NCBI GenBank assembly: GCA_050301795.1
Contig: JBNKZU010000027.1
Coordinates: 1 to 48,362, forward strand
Length of the DNA stretch: 48,362 nucleotides
From: JBNKZU01 sp050301795
GTDB taxonomy: Bacteria > Pseudomonadota > Gammaproteobacteria > Thiohalomonadales > Thiohalomonadaceae
Direction: 5' to 3'
Position numbers and translations under genes: made by a program. The notes beneath the pieces were generated by a model. That model searched no databases, was not told the origin of the DNA, and was given only the letters and a program-made list of their open reading frames with translations. This document shows positions 8,167 to 15,241 of the stretch, piece after piece; within the stretch, counting starts at the first letter, position 1, and each line of letters begins with the position of its first letter.

Positions 8167-8879
8167 CAACATTTCGATCAACACTATTCATTGGCTCCCT
8201 AACATTATTTAGTGTGAATGCTTTAGCAGAGGAGGCTCCATCTCCGTGGCAATCAGAAGCTGAACTGGGGTTTATTAAAACCGGTGGCAACTCTGAAACC
8301 GAGTCTTTAAATGCCAAGGTTAAGGCAGTCAATGAAACCAGCGCCCGAACCTATACAGGAAAGTTGGAGGGTGCCCGCACCAAAGATAAAACGACCATAA
8401 CTGGCGAACGCTATTTTGCCAGTGGCAAGGGTGAGTACAACCTTAACGAGAAGTCATACCTATTTGCACTGATGGCATACGAAGATGATCGCTTTAGCGG
8501 ATATGACATGCTGACCACAGAAAGCGTCGGTTATGGTCTTGTGTTAATAAAAGACGAGATAGCATCACTCAAGGTCGAGGTAGGTTTTGGTGCTAAACAA
8601 GCCAGCCTCGTCACTGGTGGTTCTAATAATGAGGGCATCGTTAGAGCGGCGTTAGATTATCAATGGAAAATCAGTGCCACCTCTACCTTTACACAAGATC
8701 TATCAATCGAATCGGGGAGCAGTAACACTGCGACTAAATCGGTAACGGGTCTCAAGAGTGTTGTCAGTGATTCACTATCATCAAAAATCACCTACACCTT
8801 GAGAAATAACTCTGATGTTACACCGGGAACTAAAGAGACTGACACTGAATTAGCCGTAACCATGGTCTACGCGTTTTAA
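8163..8879 (+). CDS. DUF481 outer-membrane protein (YdiY-like)
   Basis: The product starts at a GTG overlapping the mscS stop and has a signal peptide ending SVNALA. The mature part of about 215 residues is rich in alternating beta strands, with GFIKTGGNSETESLNAK at the mature N-terminus. That is the typical opening of DUF481 salt-stress-induced outer-membrane barrels. The last strand ends in Tyr-Ala-Phe; a terminal Phe is the usual signal for BamA-dependent assembly. Coupling to mscS suggests a shared osmotic or envelope-stress role. The molecular function of the family is not established. Confidence 0.85.
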   Translation: MTTFRSTLFIGSLTLFSVNALAEEAPSPWQSEAELGFIKTGGNSETESLNAKVKAVNETSARTYTGKLEGARTKDKTTITGERYFASGKGEYNLNEKSYLFALMAYEDDRFSGYDMLTTESVGYGLVLIKDEIASLKVEVGFGAKQASLVTGGSNNEGIVRAALDYQWKISATSTFTQDLSIESGSSNTATKSVTGLKSVVSDSLSSKITYTLRNNSDVTPGTKETDTELAVTMVYAF

Positions 8880-9281
8880 AAAGCATCACCCTCTTCTTTA
8901 CGATAATCGGTTCAACGCAATCACTAATTATAGTAAAGCGTTGAACCGACTATCGTCTGCAATTACATCAAGGTGTGTCACTCATCCATATTGCCCGCAA
9001 GATTAAACGCTAAGGTGAGTCTTACATAGAGCCTGCCTCTTAATCTCGGATAGCCTTCATCGTTTTATAAGCAAAACAGACCGCGTTATTGTTGCTATTG
9101 ATGAATTAAACACCTCTTCTGCCAATAACCCCATTAGATTTGTGACATTGACGCGATGATCAACCCATCGCTAATAGACGAATTAAATTTCAAACTTACC
9201 TTGCAATGTGATGATGAGCGTCTTTAATTAGAAGAGAAATTAAGACCAATTATTATAAATATTCACGGAGTAACGGGGAAA
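8880..9281. other. 402-base intergenic region upstream of the hydrogenase operon
   Basis: The region contains one long inverted repeat (8901-8955, listed separately) near its start and then about 320 bases without a convincing gene in any frame. The hydrogenase promoter must lie here. No -24/-12 sigma-54 signature (GG...GC) or other recognisable operator was found by eye. The last 20 bases before hynD (CACGGAGTAACGGGGAAA) hold a plausible ribosome-binding site. Confidence 0.5.
8901..8955 (+). terminator. Inverted repeat (18-bp arms) after the mscS-DUF481 operon
   Basis: CGATAATCGGTTCAACGC at 8901-8918 pairs with GCGTTGAACCGACTATCG at 8938-8955, 17 of 18 positions, across a 19-base A/T-rich spacer. 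It begins 21 bases after the DUF481 stop. The stem is strong, but no T run follows, so it may be an mRNA 3'-end stabiliser, a factor-dependent terminator or a remnant of a small mobile repeat. Confidence 0.5.
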
Positions 9282-9752
9282 GTGTCCATATTAATCTTAG
9301 GCATCGGCAATAATCTGCTAACCGATGAGGGGGCAGGTATTCATGCCATTAATTATCTCAAAACACACCATACCCAACCTGAGAATGTTGAGTACATGGA
9401 CGGGGGAACGCTCAGCTTTACCCTTGCTTCACCAATTGCCGACTCTGAAGCCTTAATCATTATTGATGCCTCTGAGCTAAAAAAGCCTGCCGGTAGCATA
9501 GAGGTGTTTGAAGGTGATGCGATGGATCAATTCATCGGCTCTAATCGAAAGCGTAGTGTGCATGAAGTGAGTTTGATTGACCTGCTCTCGATTAATCGTT
9601 TAACGGATGATCTCCCCGAACAAAGAGCGCTCATCGGAATTCAACCGAATAGTGTTGACTGGGGTGAGTCGCCCTGTGATGCGGTAAAAGAGGCGATACC
9701 CCGGGCATGTGATATGGCTCTAAAGATCGTAGAAAGGTGGCAACAGTCATGA
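9282..9752 (+). CDS. hynD: [NiFe] hydrogenase maturation endopeptidase
   Basis: The 156-residue product belongs to the HyaD/HupD/HybD peptidase family. These bind nickel at the immature large subunit and cut its C-terminal extension after the last Cys-x-x-His motif. Diagnostic blocks are ILGIGNNLLTDEGAG at the N-terminus (metal-binding Glu/Asp of the DEG/DDG motif), MDGGTL near residue 40, and the His in RSVHEVSL near residue 89. The start is a GTG preceded by GGGGAAA. It is first in the operon, whereas the Thiocapsa homologue lies downstream of hynL. Its target should be HynL at the end of the same operon. The last codons overlap the HupH-like gene in an ATGA arrangement. Confidence 0.92.
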   Translation: MSILILGIGNNLLTDEGAGIHAINYLKTHHTQPENVEYMDGGTLSFTLASPIADSEALIIIDASELKKPAGSIEVFEGDAMDQFIGSNRKRSVHEVSLIDLLSINRLTDDLPEQRALIGIQPNSVDWGESPCDAVKEAIPRACDMALKIVERWQQS

Positions 9753-10180
9753 GCCTGAGCGATATCCCAATCTTGTCAACACTCGGTGATGATGCAACTG
9801 AAGGCCATCAGAGCGCCTCAGCCATACTGCATGAGATTGCAGACTTGATGCAGCAATTAATCGACAGCGGGAAGGGTGGCGTCATTGATCTCAATACCAT
9901 TCCACTCTCCCCAGATAACTATCAACACCTGGAACAGGTATTAGCCCAAGGTGAGGTTAGCGCAACACTCTCTATGCTTGGACGTTCCAGCATTATTGAA
10001 ACCCGCTTTACCGGAGTTTGGTGGATTAAGCATTTTGATGAAAACGAGCATCTGGTAACGGAGTTGATTGAGGTTGCCAGCATCCCTGAGATTCTAAAGT
10101 CTGACCCGCGTGACATTGCCGACGGGTTAGAGCTGCTACAACAACAGATTCAAACCAATGGAGGCGAACATGTCCAATGA
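9749..10180 (+). CDS. HupH/HyaF-type hydrogenase expression protein (C-terminal domain only)
   Basis: The 143-residue product corresponds to the C-terminal domain of HupH/HyaF proteins. It has GEVSATLSMLGRSSIIET near residue 70, FTGVWWIKHF near residue 93 and a following IEVASIPEIL strand. HupH and HyaF assist maturation of the small subunit of uptake hydrogenases, possibly by chaperoning iron-sulfur cluster insertion. Family members are often about 280 residues with two related halves, so this is a short version. The ATG within the hynD ATGA overlap was preferred to a GTG four codons earlier. It overlaps the start of hynS by 11 bases. Confidence 0.75.
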   Translation: MSLSDIPILSTLGDDATEGHQSASAILHEIADLMQQLIDSGKGGVIDLNTIPLSPDNYQHLEQVLAQGEVSATLSMLGRSSIIETRFTGVWWIKHFDENEHLVTELIEVASIPEILKSDPRDIADGLELLQQQIQTNGGEHVQ

Positions 10181-11294
10181 CAGTGAAAATAGAGCGCTTG
10201 GGCTTGAAGAACTTCTTCGACAACGCGGAATATCGCGTAGAGGCTTTCTAAAATTCTGTGCAACTGCCGCTTCAATGATGGCACTGCCTCAATCGATGGT
10301 ACCTGCGATTGCCGCTGCGCTGGAGCAGGCACCGAGACCATCGGTGATTTGGCTCTCATTCCAGGAGTGTACTGGCTGCACTGAATCGGTCACACGCTCT
10401 CACCTGCCGACTTTAGAAAGCCTGATCTTCGATACCATCTCTCTCGATTATCACCATACCTTACAAGTTGCCTCTGGCGAGGCTGCCGAGCTTGCCAGAG
10501 AGCAGGCGATGGAGAAATATCATGGGCAATACTTGGTAGCGATTGATGGCTCGGTTCCACTTAAAGATGGCGGTGTCTACTCCACCATTGCAGGAATCAG
10601 CAATATCGAGATGGTCAAAGAGGTGGTTGCGGGCGCTGCTGCGGTCATTGCGGTCGGAAGCTGTGCCAGCTTTGGTGGTCTGCCAAATGCAGAGCCCAAC
10701 CCAACTGGTGCAGTAAGTATCCAGGATCTGATGGCATCCGGCGAGATTGAAAACAAACCGCTCATTAATGTTCCTGGCTGCCCTCCTATTCCGGTCGTCA
10801 TTACCGGTGTGGTTGCTCACTATCTAACCTTTGGACGTATTCCTGAACTTGATGGTTTGCTTCGACCCAAGTCATTCTATGGCGACACGATTCATGATCG
10901 CTGCTACCGCCGAACCTTTTATGACCGTGGTCTGTTTGCCGAAACCTTTGATGATGATGGCGCGCGTAAAGGGTGGTGTCTCTACAAGCTAGGATGTAAA
11001 GGCCCAACTACATACAACGTCTGTGCCACCACTAAATGGAATCAGGGAACCAGTTTTCCTATCCAGTCCGGACATGGCTGTATCGGCTGCTCTGAACCCA
11101 AATTCTGGGATGCTGGAGGGTTTTATGAAGCACTCTCTGTTCCCACTAGTCCTGTGGGCAAGGTAGCGACCACCGCAGCAGTCGCAGGTGCAGCAATTGG
11201 TGGTGCAGCGGCCTGGAAGAGTATGAGTAATCGTGATGAGGCACGAAAGCAGCACCAAAAAGCCTCTATTGCAGATCTGGAGAAAGAGTCATGA
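10170..11294 (+). CDS. hynS: [NiFe] hydrogenase small subunit
   Basis: The start was chosen at the ATG preceded by GGAGG; an earlier ATG four codons upstream overlaps that site. The product of about 374 residues begins with a Tat signal (S-R-R-G-F-L-K then a hydrophobic stretch) for folded export with HynL. Cluster ligands seen are CTGCTES (proximal), GSCASFGG, VPGCPP, HDRC and the later Cys-rich block CLYKLGCKGPTTYNVC plus CIGCSEPKFWD (medial and distal clusters). The positions that are extra Cys in oxygen-tolerant group 1d enzymes are Gly here (CTGC and FGGLPN). An Ala/Gly-rich C-terminal helix (residues about 330-350) should anchor it to the membrane. It overlaps isp1 by 4 bases. Confidence 0.95.
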   Translation: MSNDSENRALGLEELLRQRGISRRGFLKFCATAASMMALPQSMVPAIAAALEQAPRPSVIWLSFQECTGCTESVTRSHLPTLESLIFDTISLDYHHTLQVASGEAAELAREQAMEKYHGQYLVAIDGSVPLKDGGVYSTIAGISNIEMVKEVVAGAAAVIAVGSCASFGGLPNAEPNPTGAVSIQDLMASGEIENKPLINVPGCPPIPVVITGVVAHYLTFGRIPELDGLLRPKSFYGDTIHDRCYRRTFYDRGLFAETFDDDGARKGWCLYKLGCKGPTTYNVCATTKWNQGTSFPIQSGHGCIGCSEPKFWDAGGFYEALSVPTSPVGKVATTAAVAGAAIGGAAAWKSMSNRDEARKQHQKASIADLEKES

Positions 11295-11956
11295 TCACCG
11301 AAGCGAATGAACTGTTGTTGTGGGCACGAGGCCCCGGCTTTGTTTACGCCATTGCTATCTTTGTCTTTGGCATTGTTGTGCGGATCACTGAGATTCTGGT
11401 TTTAGGCCGCAAGCCAGATCTCTCAGTCGCGCGTGAGAATTCACCTGGCTCTGGCTTAAAGACCATCTTTACCCGTTCAATCAACTTTGAAGGGTTTAAC
11501 ACCAATACCGCAATCACCTATGTAGCTGGCTATATCTTCCATATCGGTCTGTTTGTTGTGGTTCTACTTTTTATTCCGCATATTGAGATGATCCACTCGG
11601 TTCTCCATATTAGCTGGCCTGGATTACCCTCACCTGTGGTTGATTTTATCGCCATTCTCACCATCGGCAGTCTATTGGTGCTATTGGTGGATCGCCTTAG
11701 AAATCCTGTCAAAAAGCAGATCTCTACCATTGGGGACTACTTCGGTTGGCTGGTTACTTTTCTCCCGATCCTCACTGGATATATGAGTTATCACCACATG
11801 GTTGACCCTTATGCACTCATACTGGCGCTACATATTCTCTCTGCGGAGTTATTGCTGGTGGTGATTCCATTCACCAAGCTTGCACATGTGGTGACGCTGT
11901 TTATTGCGCGATGGTATAACGGCGACCAGTTTGGTCGTAAGGGGGTTGCATCATGA
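11291..11956 (+). CDS. isp1: Isp1: NarI-like cytochrome b of the hydrogenase
   Basis: The 221-residue integral membrane protein has about five hydrophobic helices and resembles the haem-b subunit gamma of nitrate reductase (NarI). Candidate haem ligands include His in YIFHIGLF (helix 2) and in LALHILSAELLL and KLAHVVTLF (last helices). In Isp-type hydrogenases it is placed between hynS and hynL and, with Isp2, carries electrons from the periplasmic hydrogenase to the quinone pool or to a cytoplasmic acceptor. It overlaps hynS and isp2 by 4 bases on each side (ATGA), so the subunits are translated together. Confidence 0.88.
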   Translation: MITEANELLLWARGPGFVYAIAIFVFGIVVRITEILVLGRKPDLSVARENSPGSGLKTIFTRSINFEGFNTNTAITYVAGYIFHIGLFVVVLLFIPHIEMIHSVLHISWPGLPSPVVDFIAILTIGSLLVLLVDRLRNPVKKQISTIGDYFGWLVTFLPILTGYMSYHHMVDPYALILALHILSAELLLVVIPFTKLAHVVTLFIARWYNGDQFGRKGVAS

Positions 11957-13209
11957 GTGCTTCATTTGAACGTGCGCAAAACTCATTCCGTGAGGTGATG
12001 GATGCACCCATTTCCAGCTTCTTCTCAAGCTGTGTTCACTGTGGATTGTGTGCTGAGGCCTGCCTCTTCTATACCGAAACAGGCGATGCCAAATACACCC
12101 CAATCCATAAACTTGAACCCTTAAAAAGGGTATGGCAAAACGAGTTTACTCTAACTGGCAAACTCGCCTCACTGATTGGATTGAGCAAACCAGTGACCGA
12201 TCAGATGCTCGCCGACTGGAGTGAACTGGTTTATGACAGTTGTACCCTCTGTGGTCGCTGTTCGCTGGTCTGCCCTGTGGGTAATGACATCACCTATATG
12301 ATTCGCAAGATGCGTGAAGGCATGGCGGTCTCCGGTCACGCGCCAGAAGGTGTCATTGGTGCGGTTAAACGCACCGTTGAACTGGGTAGCCCGATGGGCG
12401 TCACACTCCATTCGCTTCAATCGACCATTAAACACCAGGAAGAGGATTGTGGTTTACCGATCCCTGTTGATGTCGAAGGTGTTGACTACATGGCGCTGCT
12501 CTCCTCAATGGAGATCATCAACTACCCTGAGTATCTCGGCTCCTTGGCAAAGATTTTTAATAAAGCCGGAGTCACCTGGACACTATCTTCCGAAGCCTTT
12601 GAAGCGACCAATGCGGGGATCCAGATCGGATCTTCTGACATCGCACGAGATATTGTCAGCCGCATCGTTGGCGCCGCTGAAAAACTGAAGGTAAAAAACG
12701 TGATCAGCCCAGAGTGTGGTCATGCCTTTACGGCACTGCGTTGGGAGGGACCTAATCTGATTGGTCGCCCTTATAACTTTAATGTCGTGCATATTCTGGA
12801 GCTTTTGGATGAACTCAAACGTACCGGAAAGATTAAAACCAAAGGCAGTGATACTGAACCACTCACCTATCACGACCCGTGCCAGATTGCTCGACGCAGT
12901 GGCGTGATACAGCAACCACGCGATCTTCTCAATGACATTACCACCGATTTTCGTGAGATGAATGATCATGGCAAGTTGAATTGGTGTTGCGGCGGCGGTG
13001 GCGGTGTGAGTGCTAATGATCGTGCCGAAGAGCTGATGACCACTGTGTTCAAACGTAAGAAAGGGCAGATTGAGGCATTAGGTGTGCATAAGATGGTTAC
13101 TGCCTGCGCTAACTGCCGCATTGTGCTTGAAGAGGGTCTTGAGCACTACAACATGGATACCGAGGTTGTCGGGCTAACTGAACTACTGGCTGAGTATCTT
13201 GATGAATAA
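11953..13209 (+). CDS. isp2: Isp2: HdrD-like iron-sulfur subunit of the hydrogenase
   Basis: The 418-residue cytoplasmic protein resembles the catalytic HdrD/HdrB part of heterodisulfide reductase and DsrK. The N-terminal half has two 4Fe-4S motifs, CVHCGLCAEAC (residues about 29-39) and CTLCGRCSLVCPVG (about 97-110). The C-terminal half has CCG-type motifs: PECGHAF near 254, then CCGGGGGV near 348 with a late Cys pair TACANC. These sites bind a noncubane 4Fe-4S cluster in HdrB. It pairs with Isp1, giving a membrane complex that could pass hydrogen electrons to a disulfide or quinone. It is separated from hynL by 130 bases. Confidence 0.88.
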   Translation: MSASFERAQNSFREVMDAPISSFFSSCVHCGLCAEACLFYTETGDAKYTPIHKLEPLKRVWQNEFTLTGKLASLIGLSKPVTDQMLADWSELVYDSCTLCGRCSLVCPVGNDITYMIRKMREGMAVSGHAPEGVIGAVKRTVELGSPMGVTLHSLQSTIKHQEEDCGLPIPVDVEGVDYMALLSSMEIINYPEYLGSLAKIFNKAGVTWTLSSEAFEATNAGIQIGSSDIARDIVSRIVGAAEKLKVKNVISPECGHAFTALRWEGPNLIGRPYNFNVVHILELLDELKRTGKIKTKGSDTEPLTYHDPCQIARRSGVIQQPRDLLNDITTDFREMNDHGKLNWCCGGGGGVSANDRAEELMTTVFKRKKGQIEALGVHKMVTACANCRIVLEEGLEHYNMDTEVVGLTELLAEYLDE

Positions 13210-13217
13210 CCGTTTTA

Positions 13218-13308
13218 CCGTAGAGAAGTGGAGACACAGAGACCGCATAAGTGAGGCACTACACCTCAATAAAGTAATACTCAACTCGTGTTCTCCGCTT
13301 CTCTGCGG
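13218..13308. repeat. Imperfect inverted repeat between isp2 and hynL
   Basis: CCGTAGAGAAGTGGAGACAC (13218-13237) is mirrored by GTGTTCTCCGCTTCTCTGCG plus G (13288-13308), with two substitutions and one extra base. The 'GAGACACAGAGACCGC'-like arms resemble dispersed intergenic repeats found in several proteobacteria. It sits in the only sizeable gap of the operon and could act as an mRNA processing or stabilising hairpin that sets the ratio of hynL to the upstream genes. Confidence 0.55.
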
Positions 13309-13339
13309 GAATCAGAAAAATTTGAAGAGGCGATAAAAA

Positions 13340-15085
13340 ATGGGAACTCAAAAGATTGTTGTTGACCCAATTACACGAATCGAAGGTCATCTACGGATAG
13401 AGGCTGAAACCAACAATGGTGTGATTACACAGGCCTCCAGTAGTGGCACGATGGTTCGTGGGATTGAGATCATTCTTAAAGGGCGTGATCCACGTGATGC
13501 CTGGGCCTATACCCAACGAATATGTGGCGTCTGTACACTGGTTCATGGACTCGCTTCTGTCAGATCTGTTGAGGATGCTCTCAACTACGAGATTCCACAA
13601 AACGCGCAACTCATTCGTAACCTGATGATTGGGGCGCAATATATTCACGACCATGTAATGCACTTTTACCATCTTCATGCACTGGACTGGGTCGATGTGG
13701 TCTCGGCGCTTAGTGCCGACCCTAAGGCAACATCACAACTGGCACAAAGTATTAGTAACTACTCCAAGTCTTCTCCCGGATACTTCTCCGATGTCCAAAA
13801 GAAGGTAAAGAAGTTTGTTGAGTCGGGTCAGCTAGGTATCTTTGCCAACGGTTACTGGGGACACCCTGCCTACAAACTGCCACCAGAAGCGAACCTGATG
13901 GCTGTTGCTCACTACCTTGAAGCGCTCTCATGGCAGCGCGAAGTGGTTAAGCTTCACACCATCTTTGGTGGAAAGAATCCACATCCAAACTTCCTGGTCG
14001 GTGGTGTACCATGCGCTATCAGTGTTGATGATGAGACCGCAATGGGCGGCAGTGGTGCAACCTCGGTCAATATGTCTGGCCTCTCTATTGTGCAGAATGT
14101 GATTAACGAGATGATTAACTTTGTTGATCAGGTCTATGTGCCGGATACCTTGGCGATTGCCGGGTTCTATAAGGATTGGTTCACTCAGGGAGAAGGAGTT
14201 GGTAACTTTATGACCTGTGGCGACTTCCCCTCAGCCGCAACAAATGATCCCAGCGGCTTGTTCGTGCCACGAGGCGTTATTCTGAATCGAGATCTGTCAA
14301 CCGTGCATGAACTGGATCTGAACGATCCTTCACAGGTACAGGAGTTTGTTTCTCACTCATGGTATGACTACTCTGGAGGAAAGGATGCTGGACTCCACCC
14401 TTATGATGGCGAGACCAATCTAAACTACACTGGTCCTAAACCACCTTATGAGCATCTGGATACCGAGGCCTCCTATTCATGGTTAAAATCACCTCGCTGG
14501 CGTGGACATCCGATGGAGGTTGGCCCTCTGTCACGAGTACTCATGCTCTACGCCTCTGGTCATGAGCAGACCAAGGATCTGGTTCACTACGCCCTTAAAA
14601 CATTAGATGCGCCAATTGAAGCGGTCTTCTCAACACTTGGCAGAACAGCTGCACGAACACTGGAAACCAAGATCATCGCGGATCAGATGCAGGGCTGGTA
14701 CAACCAGTTGATTGCCAACATTAAAGCCGGTGATCTTAAAACCTTTAATGAAACCAAGTGGGATCCATGTACATGGCCAAAAGAGGCAAAAGGCGTTGGA
14801 TTTTTAGAGGCACCCCGTGGTGCATTGGGTCATTGGATTGTCATTAAGGATGGCAAGATCGATAACTATCAAGCCGTGGTACCCAGCACCTGGAATGCAG
14901 GCCCTCGTGATGCCAATGGCAAAAGCGGGCCTTATGAAGCATCACTCGAAGGCCACAATCTTCATGATCCTAAACAACCAATAGAGATCTTAAGAACCAT
15001 CCACAGCTTTGACCCCTGTATTGCCTGTGCGGTACATGTCACCGACCCGGATGGTGAAGAGCTGGTTCAGGTAAAAGTTAAGTAA
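13340..15085 (+). CDS. hynL: [NiFe] hydrogenase large subunit
   Basis: The 581-residue subunit holds the NiFe(CN)2CO active site. The N-terminal L1 motif is RICGVCTLVHGLASV (residues about 60-75), preceded by DPITRIEGHLR. The C-terminal L2 motif is DPCIACAVH, and 15 residues follow it (VTDPDGEELVQVKVK) that should be removed by HynD after nickel insertion. The gene is the last of hynD-hupH-hynS-isp1-isp2-hynL, an order known from the group 1e Isp-type hydrogenases of purple sulfur bacteria. A GAAGAGG ribosome-binding site precedes the ATG. Accessory hypA-F genes are not in the window. A hairpin terminator follows. Confidence 0.97.
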   Translation: MGTQKIVVDPITRIEGHLRIEAETNNGVITQASSSGTMVRGIEIILKGRDPRDAWAYTQRICGVCTLVHGLASVRSVEDALNYEIPQNAQLIRNLMIGAQYIHDHVMHFYHLHALDWVDVVSALSADPKATSQLAQSISNYSKSSPGYFSDVQKKVKKFVESGQLGIFANGYWGHPAYKLPPEANLMAVAHYLEALSWQREVVKLHTIFGGKNPHPNFLVGGVPCAISVDDETAMGGSGATSVNMSGLSIVQNVINEMINFVDQVYVPDTLAIAGFYKDWFTQGEGVGNFMTCGDFPSAATNDPSGLFVPRGVILNRDLSTVHELDLNDPSQVQEFVSHSWYDYSGGKDAGLHPYDGETNLNYTGPKPPYEHLDTEASYSWLKSPRWRGHPMEVGPLSRVLMLYASGHEQTKDLVHYALKTLDAPIEAVFSTLGRTAARTLETKIIADQMQGWYNQLIANIKAGDLKTFNETKWDPCTWPKEAKGVGFLEAPRGALGHWIVIKDGKIDNYQAVVPSTWNAGPRDANGKSGPYEASLEGHNLHDPKQPIEILRTIHSFDPCIACAVHVTDPDGEELVQVKVK

Positions 15086-15106
15086 TCTCTAATTCCACTT
15101 CTAAAC

Positions 15107-15144
15107 ACTTCCTCCTTGGATTATCAGGAGGAAGTTCATCTTTT
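15107..15144 (+). terminator. Intrinsic terminator of the hydrogenase operon
   Basis: ACTTCCTCCT (15107-15116) and AGGAGGAAGT (15126-15135) form a perfect 10-bp stem with a 9-base loop, followed by TCATCTTTT. It begins 21 bases after the hynL stop. Confidence 0.75.
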
Positions 15145-15241
15145 CGACCATTTCACCGTATACTACTATCGCAACAGATCACCGGAACTACAGCCTGGCT
15201 TGAAAACTCCGGGATAAATTTATACTCATTAAAAGATTTAT

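Noticed and set aside
8960..9281. Sigma-54 promoter upstream of hynD
   Set aside because: A TTGCA is present near 9204, but the GG element 10-12 bases upstream is missing.
15200..15241. TTGAAA / TATACT as a promoter for the TPR-GT-sulfotransferase gene
   Set aside because: The spacing is only 15 bases, so support is weak; not listed as a feature.
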